A stretch of DNA of 64,000 bases from Thuidium tamariscinum (taxonomy: Eukaryota > Streptophyta > Bryopsida > Hypnales > Thuidiaceae): assembly GCA_947034885.2 (NCBI GenBank), contig OX344751.2, positions 36,383,582 to 36,447,581 on the forward strand. The letters run 5' to 3'. Below the pieces are notes generated by a model that worked only from the letters and a program-made list of their open reading frames with translations, made no database searches and was not told where the DNA came from. This document shows, one piece after another, positions 22,217 to 34,600 of this stretch (position 1 is the first letter of the stretch; each line of letters opens with the position of its first letter). The position numbers were made by a program, and so were the translations under genes.

Positions 22217-22433
22217 AAAATCTAAGAAATTTGAAGACTTTTTGAAAATCTAGGGGATTCAAAGATATCTAGAAATCTAGAAAATTCAAAGATTTTTTAG
22301 AATCTAAAAGACTCGAAGATATCCTGAAATCTAAGAAATATGAAGATTTTCTGAAATTCAGGATGTTTGAAGATTTTGTTTTGAAATTTAAGAATTATGT
22401 ACATTTTTGAAATCTAGGATTTTTGAACACCAT
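22217..22433. repeat. Degenerate ~27-bp tandem repeat, about 8 units
   Basis: Successive units follow the pattern TC-AAGAT-TTTTGAAATCTA-GA-AT, for example at 22228, 22260, 22284, 22312 and 22338. Units differ by several substitutions each, so the array is old. Confidence 0.7.
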
Positions 22434-22684
22434 AAAAAGAAAGGTTGTATGCAAAGTTTGAAGTTCATTTCTACGAGCATTGTAGCTCAGATTTGAATAA
22501 AATTTGTGCCTATTTCATGTGAAATTTTCCAAGGAACCTTCTATTGTAATTCATTTGGCATTTAATGTTCATATGCAATTAAAAATAGGGCTTTCTATGG
22601 GTAAACATTATTTAGAATTTTTCATTTTCTTACTTTTCTTAGTGATATACTTATTGATTATTTTTTGTTCAGAGAGGATAACAA

Positions 22685-23186
22685 GTGGATGAGTATATTT
22701 TGTTGTTGCCTAAAGGCAACAAAAAACAAAAAATGCTCAACTATTACTGTAATCTTTGTAAAAACACTTTTGTTGATACTGAAGTGCACATACGTGGAGC
22801 AAAACATCAACGTTTGGATAAAGTTGAAAATATTTTGCCAAAATTACAAGCTTGTGGTATTGGTGAGTGTATAAGTTATTTAGTTTGTCATTATTTTTTT
22901 TTCTTATTTCATTTTTTTTTTAAATTTATCATTTGTTTTGAATTTTGATGATTTAAATTGTTTGAATGCAGATTGGGTGGATAAGATAAGAAAACAAATG
23001 TTTTGTTTCATTTGCATGAAGCCCTTGTCTTGTCAGAGGTGCAATCTTGATAACATGCTTAAATACCACAAGCTTGTAATTTGGGCAAAATATTTTCAAC
23101 TTCATCCAAACGTTGATGTTTTGCTCCACGTATGTATACTTCAGTATCAACAAAAGTGTTTTTACAAAGATTACAGTAATAGTTGA
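22685..23186 (+). CDS. Two-exon U1/matrin-type zinc-finger fragment (partial)
   Basis: Exon 1 (to 22862) encodes YCNLCKNTFVDTEVHIRGAK plus HQRL, spacing C-x2-C-x9-H-x5-H as in U1/matrin-type zinc fingers that bind RNA or double-stranded nucleic acid. It ends at a consensus donor GTGAGT (22863). A good acceptor (TTTGAATGCAG, ending 22971) joins in frame to exon 2, giving GID-WVDKIRKQMFCFICMKPL, a second Cys-rich segment, and then runs into an inverted copy of exon 1 up to a stop at 23184-23186. There is no credible ATG: the frame upstream is closed and the frame begins at GTG. It is probably a captured gene fragment in the Helitron-like unit that ends at 23423. Confidence 0.45.
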
Positions 23187-23196
23187 GCACTTTTGT
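22720..23196. repeat. Inverted repeat of the zinc-finger exon
   Basis: Left arm about 22720-22861, right arm about 23050-23196. The right arm read on the minus strand encodes the same zinc finger with few changes (VYIRGAK for VHIRGAK, LDEV for LDKV) and then stops. A transcript through both arms would form a ~140-bp stem around the intron and exon 2. Confidence 0.8.
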
Positions 23197-23207
23197 TTTT
23201 TATTTGT

Positions 23208-23423
23208 TTTGTTTGTTAGTTGATATCTCTTGAACCATACATCTCCTAGTTGCGTTCTTGATATTGTTGGAAGGCCCGTGGCAAGGAGGTCTGTGTGGTT
23301 TTGTTTTGTGGCGTTTGGACCTGTGATGGCAAAGTTATTGAATTTCGAAGATTTTATGGAATTAGAAATTAAAAAATTATTTTTGCTTTTATTTTGGTTG
23401 TGGCAATGGCATGGGTACACTAG
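23208..23423 (+). mobile_element. Helitron-like 3' terminus, copy 1
   Basis: Homologous to the better-preserved end at 28944-29172: TTGATATCTC..GAACC, then GGAAGGCCCGTGGCAAGGAGG, then AAAGTTATTGAATTT, ending TGGCAATGGCATGGGTACACTAG followed by T. Helitrons end with a short hairpin followed by CTRR and insert before T. The hairpin here is degraded. The 5' end was not located. Confidence 0.5.
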
Positions 23424-26400
23424 TCCACATTCAGAATCTACATTGGCAACCTTTTGAGGTTGAGATGCTCTTTGCAGCAAGTTTCTCCAACCTTGACAAG
23501 ATCAATATATTTTAACTAATGATAATGTGTCATCAAAACAAAAACTCATTGGTTATAGAGGCATTAGGGACACTTTACACTTAGAGCTTACACTTGAAGG
23601 TCAATCATAAAATCTTCAATCACTTGGAATTGGACAAAAGTCTAAAATTTGTACAATTGACCTCAAAGTGTAAATTGTCCCTTAGTATTCTTTAAAGAAA
23701 ATCAATGAAAAATTTGTACTATTGTTCAACAATAATGTTTTTAAATAACAAATTGTTGGTAGCATCTTAAATAATAGAGTTTGTTTTGGTGTCAACAATA
23801 GTGTTTAGGAAAAACAAGTAGATAGTACAAAGTTAGCTAGTGGAATGAGGAAAATCCCAAGTGAAAAACATCAATTTGAAAGTATTGACAATAAACTAGT
23901 GAAAAAAATCTATAGATTTCAATTATTCCTTCAAAGACTAAGGCTGTTTTAAGGATGAAAAAACACTTAAAATTTCCATTTTTATAGCAAAGAGTAAAAA
24001 ACTTGATAATGATTACTTTCAGACTTCTAACTATAGGATCTCATACTTAATTAGTATAAAAATATGTAGAATAAAATTCAAAAATTTCAACCAACACAGA
24101 TTGCAAGGTATTTGTATTGAAAGTGAAATAATAGGGAAGTTTTGTACATTTCAAGATTAGATTATTTGACTTTGAACCTTCTTAACTAAATTTTTTTGTC
24201 CTATAGAGATTTGAGCTTTAAATATTCATAGAGGAGAATTGATGTATAGGAAAAAAATAAAATACAATAAAACTTAATATTTATTCTTTAAGAAATTGTT
24301 GAGTAGAAGTAGGTACAAAACAGAAGGAAAATGTAAATTATTAATATCTCTAAAATGGAATTAAAATGCACTAATTTCAATGGTGAGATTGTTGTAGAAA
24401 GAAAAATAAACCATGTGGAATTTTTTTTTGAAAAATTGAAAAAAATTGCATCTAGGCACATATTCTAAAAGCTATTTTTCAAAAGAAATGATCAAATTGC
24501 TCCAAAAACAAGATTGAGCATAACTTTTTCATAACAAATCCAAATGGAATGAGTCAAAGCTTCTCGTGTAGAAAAAAGATATAATTCATGAAAAGAAATT
24601 TTTATTTTTCTTAAAATTTGAATTTTTGAAAAAAATTTATATTGACCCCTTTCTCCTATGATAAGCTTTTGGGGGCATAAATTTTGTTCAAAAATGATTG
24701 AAAAAAAAACACTATATTGACAGAAAGATAAATTTTATTATTTTATCTTCAAAAAAATTTCAAAAAATCATGACAAAAATTGAGACTATGAAATCCCATT
24801 GTTCCACAAAGGAACAATGGTCCTTAAGGGATTATAGCTAAAATAGAAAAAAAAACTAAAGTTTGTACTTGGAAAAATGGTTCAATATGGGATTCAAATG
24901 ACAATAGTTGATAATACTCTAAAAATATCCCAAATACTAATCAATAGTGGATGGTTCATCATTGGATAGCTAAATTTACCATTATATTGTCTCTAGTATA
25001 TGTGTCTTTAGGATTGGCAAAAAATGTCTCTTAAATATAATGCTAAAATTTTTGGCAATTGAAATTAAATTTTTATGGTAAAAAAATTTTTCTATTTTTA
25101 AATACTTATCAAATCATATTTTACAGATTTAATTTATTATTTGGTAGGGAATGGTAATATTGACCATCAAATACAATCTTAATGAGGGCCTCCTTTAGGA
25201 ATTGGCTTTTTTACATGATAATCTTACGAATTTATAATTTTTCCAATATAGAAGTTGTTGAAGATCTTATAGATGAAATTTCTCTTTACCTTCATCCATC
25301 AATTTCAATTGTTTTGTTATTAATAAACAACTTTTAAAGATTTACAATGTCCTTCATTAAGAATTTTATTGAAATTTTATTCTATGACAATGACCATGAA
25401 GTCAAAAGAGGCTAAATTGAAGAGTTTAGTACTAAAAAGCAAATATTATATGAATAAAATCTTATTTCTAGATTTTTTAACTCCATATTGCATGGAAGAT
25501 GCCTCTTCAAAGGTTTCAATTGATTTGTAGTCTTTTGTTGCATCATCTTTATGACCTTTACAGCTACTAGTTTATGACCAATATAACTACTACTTATACA
25601 TTTTTGTTACCAACTACCATGTGAATTTCATTAGTATCTAAAGACTCTATGGACTTAATTTTTTTTTCTATTGTAAAGCTAACCAAACTAGGTCATTATA
25701 ATAGTTAAACCTTGAAAATGGACACCAAAAGTTGATGTATTTCTAAAATATATATTTTTATTGATACCTTTAGTTACCATATATCTTAATGATTGTAAGG
25801 TGGTTTTTCAAGTTGAAAAGAACTAACAAACTATTTTAGCTAAGAAATTATATTCATTAAAATTCTTTATGAAGCATTGAGAATTTTGATCACTTGATTG
25901 CAATATCGATTCCATAGGAATTAATGAAAACTTTTAAAATATCTTAATAATATTTCCAAATAACTTGCTTGAATTCTAAAATTTACATTTAACATTGAGT
26001 TATTTTTTATTTTTTTCAAGACTTACTTTGGATTCATATAAAATCCCCTTTTAATTGTTATTCCTAACAAAGAGACATTTATACAAGTATTTGTTTTAAT
26101 ATATTTAACATTGTTTTGTCCAATGGAAGACCCCAAGACTTAAAAATACCACCATACCCATCAAACATGCCTATGGCAATCTTATCTATCAATCGTCACA
26201 TGTGCTTCTTTACTCTTTATTTCCTTGAATCTTGATTGTATTCTTGACTCATTTAGTCATCATAATTTTAAGTTTTAAGCCCTAGGGGCAATGCAAGTGA
26301 AAACTAAAAAATGATTTAAACAAATATGCACCACAACATCAATTCTTACATCCAATGATCACATTTTTAATCTACACATATAAATTGCACAAGGCTAGCA

Positions 26401-26514
26401 ATATGATTGTCAATCTAGCAAACTCCAAAGATTACAGAGTTGGCAAAGTTCAACAACTATGACTAGATTATTGCTTCTAAATATTCGTAATCTCTCTACA
26501 TTGAGTTTGTTGCA
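23424..26514. other. AT-rich repeat-derived spacer
   Basis: No gene is supported. The part from about 24050 to 24870 is a diverged copy of 29820-30720, sharing AGATTGCAAG-TATTTGTATT, AATGG-GAGA-TGTT and ATGGAATT-TTTTTT blocks. A perfect 10-bp stem hairpin, CCATTGTTCC..GGAACAATGG, lies at 24796-24820. Confidence 0.4.
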
Positions 26515-26835
26515 ATGAGTGATCAAACTATATCATCAGTGAAAAAAATCAAAGGTGTGATTCGTAATCTATTAGAATGCATTGATTTACTTTGGATGTT
26601 AGAAGTTCAAAAACAAAAAGCAAACATTGAGGAGGAAAGCAAGAAGCTTCAAGGTGTTACAAAAGCCATGCAAGATAAATTGACGGAGCTTGCAGGAGGA
26701 ATCAAACTTGATAGTGGTGCAACTACAACCCTTGGAAAAGAGCTTGATATGGGAAATTTTGATAAGGAGAAGGCAAGATCCGATGCATTGGAGAATTTTA
26801 CTACTATTCCTTTTGACATGAATCCTTTTCTTTGA
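26515..26835 (+). CDS. Unrecognised 106-residue charged helical ORF
   Basis: An intact ATG-to-TGA frame (MSDQTISSVKKIKG..FDMNPFL) stands out in very AT-rich DNA by its balanced composition: many K/E residues, heptad-like hydrophobics around 20-60 (LECIDLLWMLEV..IEEESKKLQG), Gly-rich turns and no low complexity. It may be a small coiled-coil protein, an exon of a larger gene, or a retroelement fragment. No family is recognised and no splice partner was established. Confidence 0.35.
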   Translation: MSDQTISSVKKIKGVIRNLLECIDLLWMLEVQKQKANIEEESKKLQGVTKAMQDKLTELAGGIKLDSGATTTLGKELDMGNFDKEKARSDALENFTTIPFDMNPFL

Positions 26836-27761
26836 TGGATTCTTTCAATAGATGGCAATTAGGAATAAACATTTTCAAAGACACCTTCACATAATGTATG
26901 GGTGCGAAAACTTAGTACTTTGATTTATTCATATTATGCTTGATATTATAGCATATTCATAGTAATGCCGTAGCTCAAGAGTTTACCTTTAGTATACAAC
27001 GTCTGAAACTTTCAGTTTTATTAGATGTGATTTGATTACTTGATTTCAAAATTGAATGTGTATTCCATGATGATAGTTACTAAAATATAGTTATGATGTA
27101 CAACTTTTGTTAAAAGTTAAATGCATAAAATTTTCAAGCTTGTAAAGATGGCAAAGATTTAAAAAACTTAGATGTCATCAACATCTAAAAGGAAAAAATA
27201 GAGGAAAAAGTTGAAAAACACTTAAGTGTTTATTATGGACAATTTTGAAGTTTTAACTTTTTTCTATTAAATGTTGAATCACTTTCAAATTAATGAAATT
27301 CATTATTAACATTATATATTACCAAGAAGTCTACTTTCAAAATCATAAATTTAACTCAAATTGATATTCTAAACCATTTTTATACATGTTAATAAACTTA
27401 GAATTAGTTTCACTTATACATATTAATAAATAGAAATTTTGTTTTATAACAAAACATCTTCACAAAGAAAATTTTACATTTTAAATATAAGTTAAAGAAT
27501 TGAATGAATTTATTGTTCACTTTCCTAATACACCATACATCAAGACTTTATAAAAGCATTTTCATAATTTGAATTGTTCTAGAGTATAAATACACACATG
27601 TCATTGAATAGTGTAGTAGATAAAATAAATGTGTCATCATTGAAAGTTTAATGATGTTCGAATGATTCTATTTTACAAATTTGAAGTTGAATATTTTATA
27701 TTGATTTAGAATTAAATAATTAAATTTTAAATGGTATCAAGAGAATTGTTAATCTCTACAA
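26836..27761. other. AT-rich spacer
   Basis: No gene, RNA or clear repeat boundary was found. Confidence 0.35.
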
Positions 27762-28682
27762 CCCTAAATTGCGTTTTTTTGGCAATATAGTAATTTTGGG
27801 CACCTCATTATAAATGGAGTTCATATTTTTTTCCTTTCGAGTTTTCACACAATGTTTTCTCAAGGAGTATCTTTAAGGCCCTACAATTTTCATAAATTTT
27901 GACTACATAGTTAAAAAGTTATGGCATGATATGTAGTTTTCATTGTTTGTAGGCAGTTCAAGCACCTAAAAATAACTTCTTTAAAAACATTCTTTTTAAG
28001 AAATAAAAAATTGAAATTGATTTATCAAATTTATATCTATGTGGAAAGCTCTTGAATCAAACCATTTTGATTGATGAGATGAAAGTTATGAGGAGTTTTA
28101 GTTTGGGGAAGTTTGTGGCTAGTTATAGAATTTCTACTCTACAAAATAATTTAAAATCCTTTATTTAATTCAATTTTTAATATCTTGAAAAAAAAACTAA
28201 AACATTGGGTGAAGATTTTTTATTACAATATTACAACCATAAGGATTGGAATTTTTCATTTCCATAAATAAATTGTTCACGATTTAGTATTTTGAATCAT
28301 TTACTACTTCTTTCTACTTACTTTTTTTTTTTCTATATGTTGTAAAATTCTAAATGATTTGAAATTTTTGAGCATATAGTGAACTTTAATTGAAGAATCA
28401 ATTCAAAGAGTAACCACCATTTTGAACATTTTTTATGCAAATGTGACCTTGTGAAGCGTAGGTGCCTAAGTTTTTGCAGAGATAAAATAGTTCAAATGCT
28501 AATATCTTGCAATCTACACAGTGGAAATTTGAAAAGATTTCCTCATCTTTTCAAAGCACTTCAATACAAGTTCATATAATTACATTCGTCATAAAAAAAA
28601 AATTCTAAAATTTTGCACTTGTATTAAAAATTGCACTTTTGGAGTGTTTTTTGTTGAAAACATAGTCAAAAACCTTAAGGGC
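27762..28682 (+). mobile_element. Diverged relative of the TTAA-flanked element, copy P2
   Basis: Body blocks match P1, P3 and P4 in order (GGCAATATAGTAATTTTGGG, AAGTTATGGCATGATATGT, GGAAAGCTCTTGAATCA, ATGAAAGTTATGAGGAGTTT, AAACATAGTCAAAAACCTTA). The ends have decayed (ACCCTAAATTG and TTAAGGGC) and TTAA is not preserved on the left. It is the oldest of the four recognisable copies. Confidence 0.65.
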
Positions 28683-28943
28683 TAAATTTTGGTACAAAGG
28701 CATAATTAGATTCCAATTGATATTTGTAACAAACATTACGATCAATATTACTATATTAGGGATATCATTTCATTAAAAACTAAAAATAATAGTTTTAAAA
28801 TATATTTTTTCAATAATAAACATTATATTTTGGATCAAATTATAGATTCTTAAAGTCTTTTAATTATCTAAGTAAATCATAGATTTGAAATGTTTGTGGA
28901 AGAAAGTTTGATTAAATATTTAAAGAATCCCTCTATGAAGATA

Positions 28944-29172
28944 TGTTGTTTGTTTGTTTGTTTGGATGTTAGTTTGTTTGTTTGTTACGTTGAGATCTCC
29001 CGGACCGTGAGTCCCCCGGGTGCATGTTTGGTACCATCGGAAAGCCCTCGGCGAGGAGGGGTGCACGGGCTTTGATTCATGGTGTTCCAACCTACGGCAT
29101 GAAAGTTATTGAATTTTGAAGTTTCTATACATTAAAAAAATTAGACCGTGGCAATGGCACGGGCCACCCTAG
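28944..29172 (+). mobile_element. Helitron-like 3' terminus, copy 2
   Basis: A GC-rich block in AT-rich DNA, preceded by a GTTT microsatellite (28947-28985). It contains GTTGAGATCTCCCGG, CCCCCGGGTGCA and GGAAAGCCCTCGGCGAGGAGG. It finishes with a perfect 5-bp stem hairpin CCGTG-GCAATGG-CACGG (29146-29162), six bases, then CTAG (29169-29172) followed by T, as in plant Helitron 3' ends. The left end is not located. Confidence 0.65.
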
Positions 29173-29189
29173 TCAATATTGAAAGTGAA

Positions 29190-31480
29190 AAATTAGAAGC
29201 TAGTTACAAATGAACCAATTTATTATTTTAAATAATAAATTCAATATCAAAATTTTGGACAAATTATCAATCACCAATTTTAAAGTAAATCTATTTAATT
29301 TATGAAAAATACAAAAATTGTTCAAAATTTGTCAATGAAGAAATGATTAGTAATAGAAAGCTATAAAAGTCTTGGTTTGATTGACTTGATGAAACCTATA
29401 AATAAATTTGGTGTGATTGCATTGCAATGGAATCTAGTTTAGAGTATTTAAGAAATACAAAGACACCGACAACTTTGGCTTTGTGACTGTGGCCATAGCA
29501 TACCAATGAAGTGGTTGTAAATTCAATTCTAAAGAGTTTGTGTAGTGTTGACCACCAAAGTCCATTCAACTGTGGGGTTGGATCAAATGACCTTATGATT
29601 ATACAAGGACTTTAGAATTTTTTGGTAAAAGAAACATGTTGGTTCTTACTAGGGTTTTCATATTTATTTTCATATTGGAAATAACCTTCTTCTTCATTCT
29701 TCTTTTGACCCCTTAAAAATTTGGGGTTCTTTTTCATCATAAAACACTTTTGCAAAGAACAAAAAATTTTACAAATTGATTTTCTTTGCATATTTAATCA
29801 TATGATTTTTCACTAAATAAATCTAGTAAAAAAATGTGTGGGAGAGATTTTAGAAACTTTCACCACGTAGATTGCAAGATATTTGTATTTAAGGTGAAGA
29901 AAATGGATTTTTGTGCACTTTCTATAACTACATTTAAATACTTTCAATTTTTGAATTTAAAAATATTTTACTAAAAATTTTGATTTAAAATTTTTTCATG
30001 TTGAAGATTCAAATTGTCATCATAGGAAAAATTTCCAAGAAAATTCCTCTTGCTATCCCAAAATAAATCTGTAGTATTTCCATAATTACCTATAAGAAAT
30101 CATGGGTTTATTTTGAGATGATGGAAACACTTTTGATTTTCATTCTTTAAAGACTTAGTGAGTAGAAATTAGTGCAAGATTGAAGGATAAATCAAACTGA
30201 TAATAGGCCTGAAATGGCATTGATTGAAATATACTAATCCCAATGGAGAGAGTGTTCTAGCTTCAAAGTATAATTAACCTTATGGAATTAATTTTTTTCA
30301 AATTGAAAAAATTAAGTTCAAAAAACAAATCTAGGATGTTATTTTTTCCATAATATTTTGTGGTTGCCTACTAAATAAGAAGCTCCATAACTCTTACATC
30401 AGTAATCCTAATGTAGGAATAAATCAACATTCTCTTGGATTAAACAAAACTTAATTTATGAGGGAATTAAAATTTAAGAAAAATATTTCAAATATTTGTG
30501 AATTCTTTTGCTATTTGGTCTTATTTGATTTAAGCCTTTAAGGTTATAGTGACAAGACCTTTGTTCTTAGGCATGCACCAATTGAAATAGAAATTACTAG
30601 TATATTTTATAAAAGCAAATGTATTTTTCTTATAGGATAAAAAAGTTTCCAAAAATCATGTCACAAATTGAGGTTCTATCAGCCTACTTAGTTGAAATCC
30701 ATTTTGTCCCTTCTAAGGATAGTTGGAGCTTTAGGATTTAAGAAAACAACTTCTTATAATTACATGTCCTCCGTAGCCTAGCCTTTTTAAGGTGGGGGCT
30801 CTAATCTCCATACTCTCTTCTGAACTAATCTTTAAAAATTGAAAAAATGTACATTTAGGAAGCCCAACTTTGGGATACACCATATATTTGAATTTCACAA
30901 ATTTATAGTATATTTATTCAATATTCAAAAAATAATAATAAGTCATTATTTTCAATTTCCAAAATGTTCAAAATAATTTCATGTGTTGATTCCCCCTCAA
31001 AAGTATATAGAATAGGTGCCTCCACCTTATTAGAACTTACACTTATGTTGTTGAACCAAACTAGTTTATTCATATATTTATTCTCATTTTTTATGAAGTG
31101 CCAAAAGTGGCAATATTAATTGTTGTTGTGGTATTCCTTATTTTAACTTTCATCAACATATTGGATAGAAAATATCACATAAACACATATCACATATCCA
31201 TAATTCTATTTTCATCTACAATTTGGCAATTTCATTCAAGATTTTTTTTAAGTTGAAGATTTTAGCCAATTTTATCTAAGATTGTTTTTTGAATTTGAAG
31301 TTTTTCATCTAAAATTTTACTTTTTATATTCTAAGGGCTTGGTGCAAAGCCCATTATTTTGGTGCAAATTGACAACAAATTAGAATTAATCCAAAAGTGT
31401 GTGTAATGAGGGACCTCGGAGCTGGAATTTGAAAAAAACATAGGATGAAAAATCCTTAGAGCACCAAAACAATCTTTCTT
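29190..31480. other. AT-rich repeat-derived spacer
   Basis: Includes the 29820-30720 copy of the dispersed repeat seen at 24050-24870. No gene is supported. Confidence 0.4.
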
Positions 31481-31631
31481 CTATTCTCCGTTATACCTCC
31501 CTCTAACACCCGCCTTTTTACCCTTTTCAAACTGGGGTTTCCTTCCTATTAATCCTAAGTTATTAGGGTTAAGTGTCAAGGAAACCTGGGTTTGAAAGAG
31601 GGGTGTCAGAGGGAGGTATAACTGAGAATAG
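31481..31631. repeat. Near-perfect 151-bp hairpin (MITE or small-RNA-like foldback)
   Basis: The left arm, starting CTATTCTCCGTTATACCTCC, is the reverse complement of the right arm (31601-31631) with about two mismatches. Pairing continues inside: TTCAAACTGGGGTTTCCTT near 31528 against AAGGAAACCTGGGTTTGAA near 31578. The loop is about 30 nt. No coding potential. Confidence 0.8.
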
Positions 31632-34600
31632 TAGAAATGAATCACGGCACCAAACTCCTTTGGACCTCAGTTTTGGTACTTGGTCCTGTGTTTTTCCCAA
31701 ACTCCGGCTGCTGGTGCGGCACTCCACTCACTTTACACTTAACTCTATTGCCAAGAAAAACCCCGCTGGACAGGTTTGAACTTTGAACAGAACCGGTTCC
31801 GCCAAACTCTCTCCAGGCTGTCAAAGGCTCCAAGCAATAGCCGAGAGTCCCGGCGGGATTGGACAAGAGCGACGTCGTACCAACTCATCAAAACAGAGCA
31901 AGCATTCCAAACAATCAAACAGTAGTCCGGCAATAATGCTTCCTCGCTCTGTCGATTCGTGGCGGAATCAATCTTGACGTTCCCTTCCTCCCTTCAATTC
32001 CCTGCCCACCACAAACAGATCGACTTCTGTTATTATTGGATTCATCAGTTTGAATGGGCCAAAACAGTCGAGAAAAAAGCTAGATTCATGAAAAACTTTG
32101 CTACGGTGAGTGGTAAGTAGCTGCTCCATTACGAGCCATCGCTTGCGACGGCATTCATCATTCGATCACGGAGCGGAGCCCACTCGCGCGCTTGCATGGC
32201 TGGGCTGGGCTTTCTCGATTGGTGCCCAACATGCCCACGGACAATCAGATCAGAGACAGTCAGATCTGCACGATGGAATGCCGCAGATCAGTGAAGCTCA
32301 TCATTCCAGTACGTCGATATCCATACCTACTGGCATGGAGGTGGGGGGAGGGATGTCAGACGGATTCGATAAGGAAGTTACCATAGTGTGGAAATTGAAT
32401 TTGCAAGTCAGATTCGGAGAGATGCAGGTCAATCATCCTGTATGTATTTCAACTGCAATTGCAAGATGACGTGTGGCATTGTTTGGTTGGGAATCCTGAC
32501 TGATTGGATGGCATCATGATGGTTGTTCAAGGGAATAATGCACTTCATCCAACTGATATTATGAAAAAATATCAATGGAAAGAAGGAAGAAAGAATGAGT
32601 GTTCGAAGTGAATCTAGAGGAGTAAGTTAGCAATACTGTAGCTGGATCCCTCATTCCCCCATCTCTCAGCGAATCCGATGAGTATATTGTACTGTACAGT
32701 ACTGGGGTGAGTATCGTTCAACGTTTCCCCATTTCGTTGACGGAAGTGTTGCAAAAATGCTAACGTGATTGGAGGAGTTTCAACTATGTACTGCAAATTT
32801 TCAAAAGCAACTTTACGATCTTTAAGTGGAGCACTGAGGCGATAATTGATGTTGATTTTTACCTACATATATTCAGTATGCTAGCTGTTGAACAACCCAT
32901 TCTTTTGGATCTGGGTGGATTGGCCCCCTCGCTTGACCTTACCATGTTTTACCAGAGGTGCAATCAAAACAAAAAGCTCCCTAGTTTGGGCCGTGATCAT
33001 CCCTACTTTCTTCACCCCCAGCTAATTTGTGGTCTCTAATTGCGAATATGAATTTAAAATTTGCAAAAAAAATTAGTGTAAAAAATAAAAAATTACAGCG
33101 TTTTACCCAACTGGCCAAGCGAGGGGGTCACTTCTCCTTGCCCTTTTTTTGGTGTTTGTTGTTCAGCAGTAGATTGACTAAATTACCCCATAGAATCACT
33201 ATGGTAATGCAAACCTTGTCACTTTTCACCCTAAAAGAGAAACACAACATAGGGTGAGTGAAAAACTCACACATAACAAAACGTGAGTTTGACTTGGTTA
33301 CTAACATTAGATCATTTTCAGTTAGAAGTGACATAGGTACAGATCTCTTCAATGAAAAACGATGTGATTTGTTGTAGTGAATGTAAACAAGTGAGAAAAA
33401 ATGGATAGAATCATCCGCACTTGGTGTTCATCCACAAAATTATCTATTCTTTGTAACTTTCATCCAAATATGGATGGATTTAATATTTTTTGAGCTCTAT
33501 GCACAGTTGACTTCTGGGCTTGGCAATTTCATCCATTTTTCAAAATAGACTTCTTATTAATGTGAAGTCAACGAGTGAGTGCACAAATGAGTTCGGAACT
33601 TCGGACTTCGGAGAGACTTCGGAGAGATCTGACTGCTGAGGATGATGAGAATTTTCCCCATTTTCCAGGATGGCCACCCTCGGCAGGTTAAGTACGTTGC
33701 ACCTGCTTGGTGCTCTATTTTCGTGTGGCGGGATCCCACGTGGCGCGCGTGCTGCCGAGAATTGAGGAATTTTTCATAATGTTCGCGCCCTCGCAGGCTG
33801 GCCATATGATCGAGTACCAAACTACAGTAAGTTATATGGGATTGGAGCCTGTGAAGAGAAGATCGACCGCAGCAGCGCTATCAAGGTTTCCGACACGCAC
33901 TCCGGCCTTCACAGATTTACATTGTCAGTGAGTTCCTTTCGTGTTGTAATATGCGATTCTTGTTGTGTGCGTGACGTACGTTGAGCTTGCATATGTGATC
34001 TACGTAGCTCAGATCGCGGAAGAGGTGGTTGCGGGTAGTTATTAGTTAGCTAGCTTCCTTCAGAAAGGGTTCGTCGTCGTCTGAACACTTTAGATAGATC
34101 TTCAGGTAGAAGATCGAATGCTTGCACGGGAAGCTTCACTCGATCTATCGAATGCCGTAGCTTTGAAATTAAAAACTGCGTCAGTTTTGTAGCAACGACC
34201 TCGTGATCGATCTCTTCTGTTGAACGACGTGGAATCGAAATGGAATGAATGTTGCGTGTCGTGCAAGACACGCTCGCGATCGTGGTGAACATTAGAACGA
34301 ATCTCGTTCGTCTGTGTTGTAACTTAGTTGTTCTCTATTAGTTTCTTATTCTTATCAGCGATCGATCTGAGCTTCGCAGTTCTCCCGCGCGCGTGTACGT
34401 CACCAGGTTTGAGTAGATTGATCGAATTCAAAAGTAATCAAGGCCGGGGAGTCACGCTTGGCGCTTCAAGGGCAGGCAGCGGAGAATGATGTAAAGCTCT
34501 CCGATTTCTTATTTGGCCCGCCGGAGTGGCGCTTTTCCTAATTTTAGAATCCGAACTGAAGTTTGCGTGATGAGACTGTAGTGCGCGCCTGACCCTTCTC

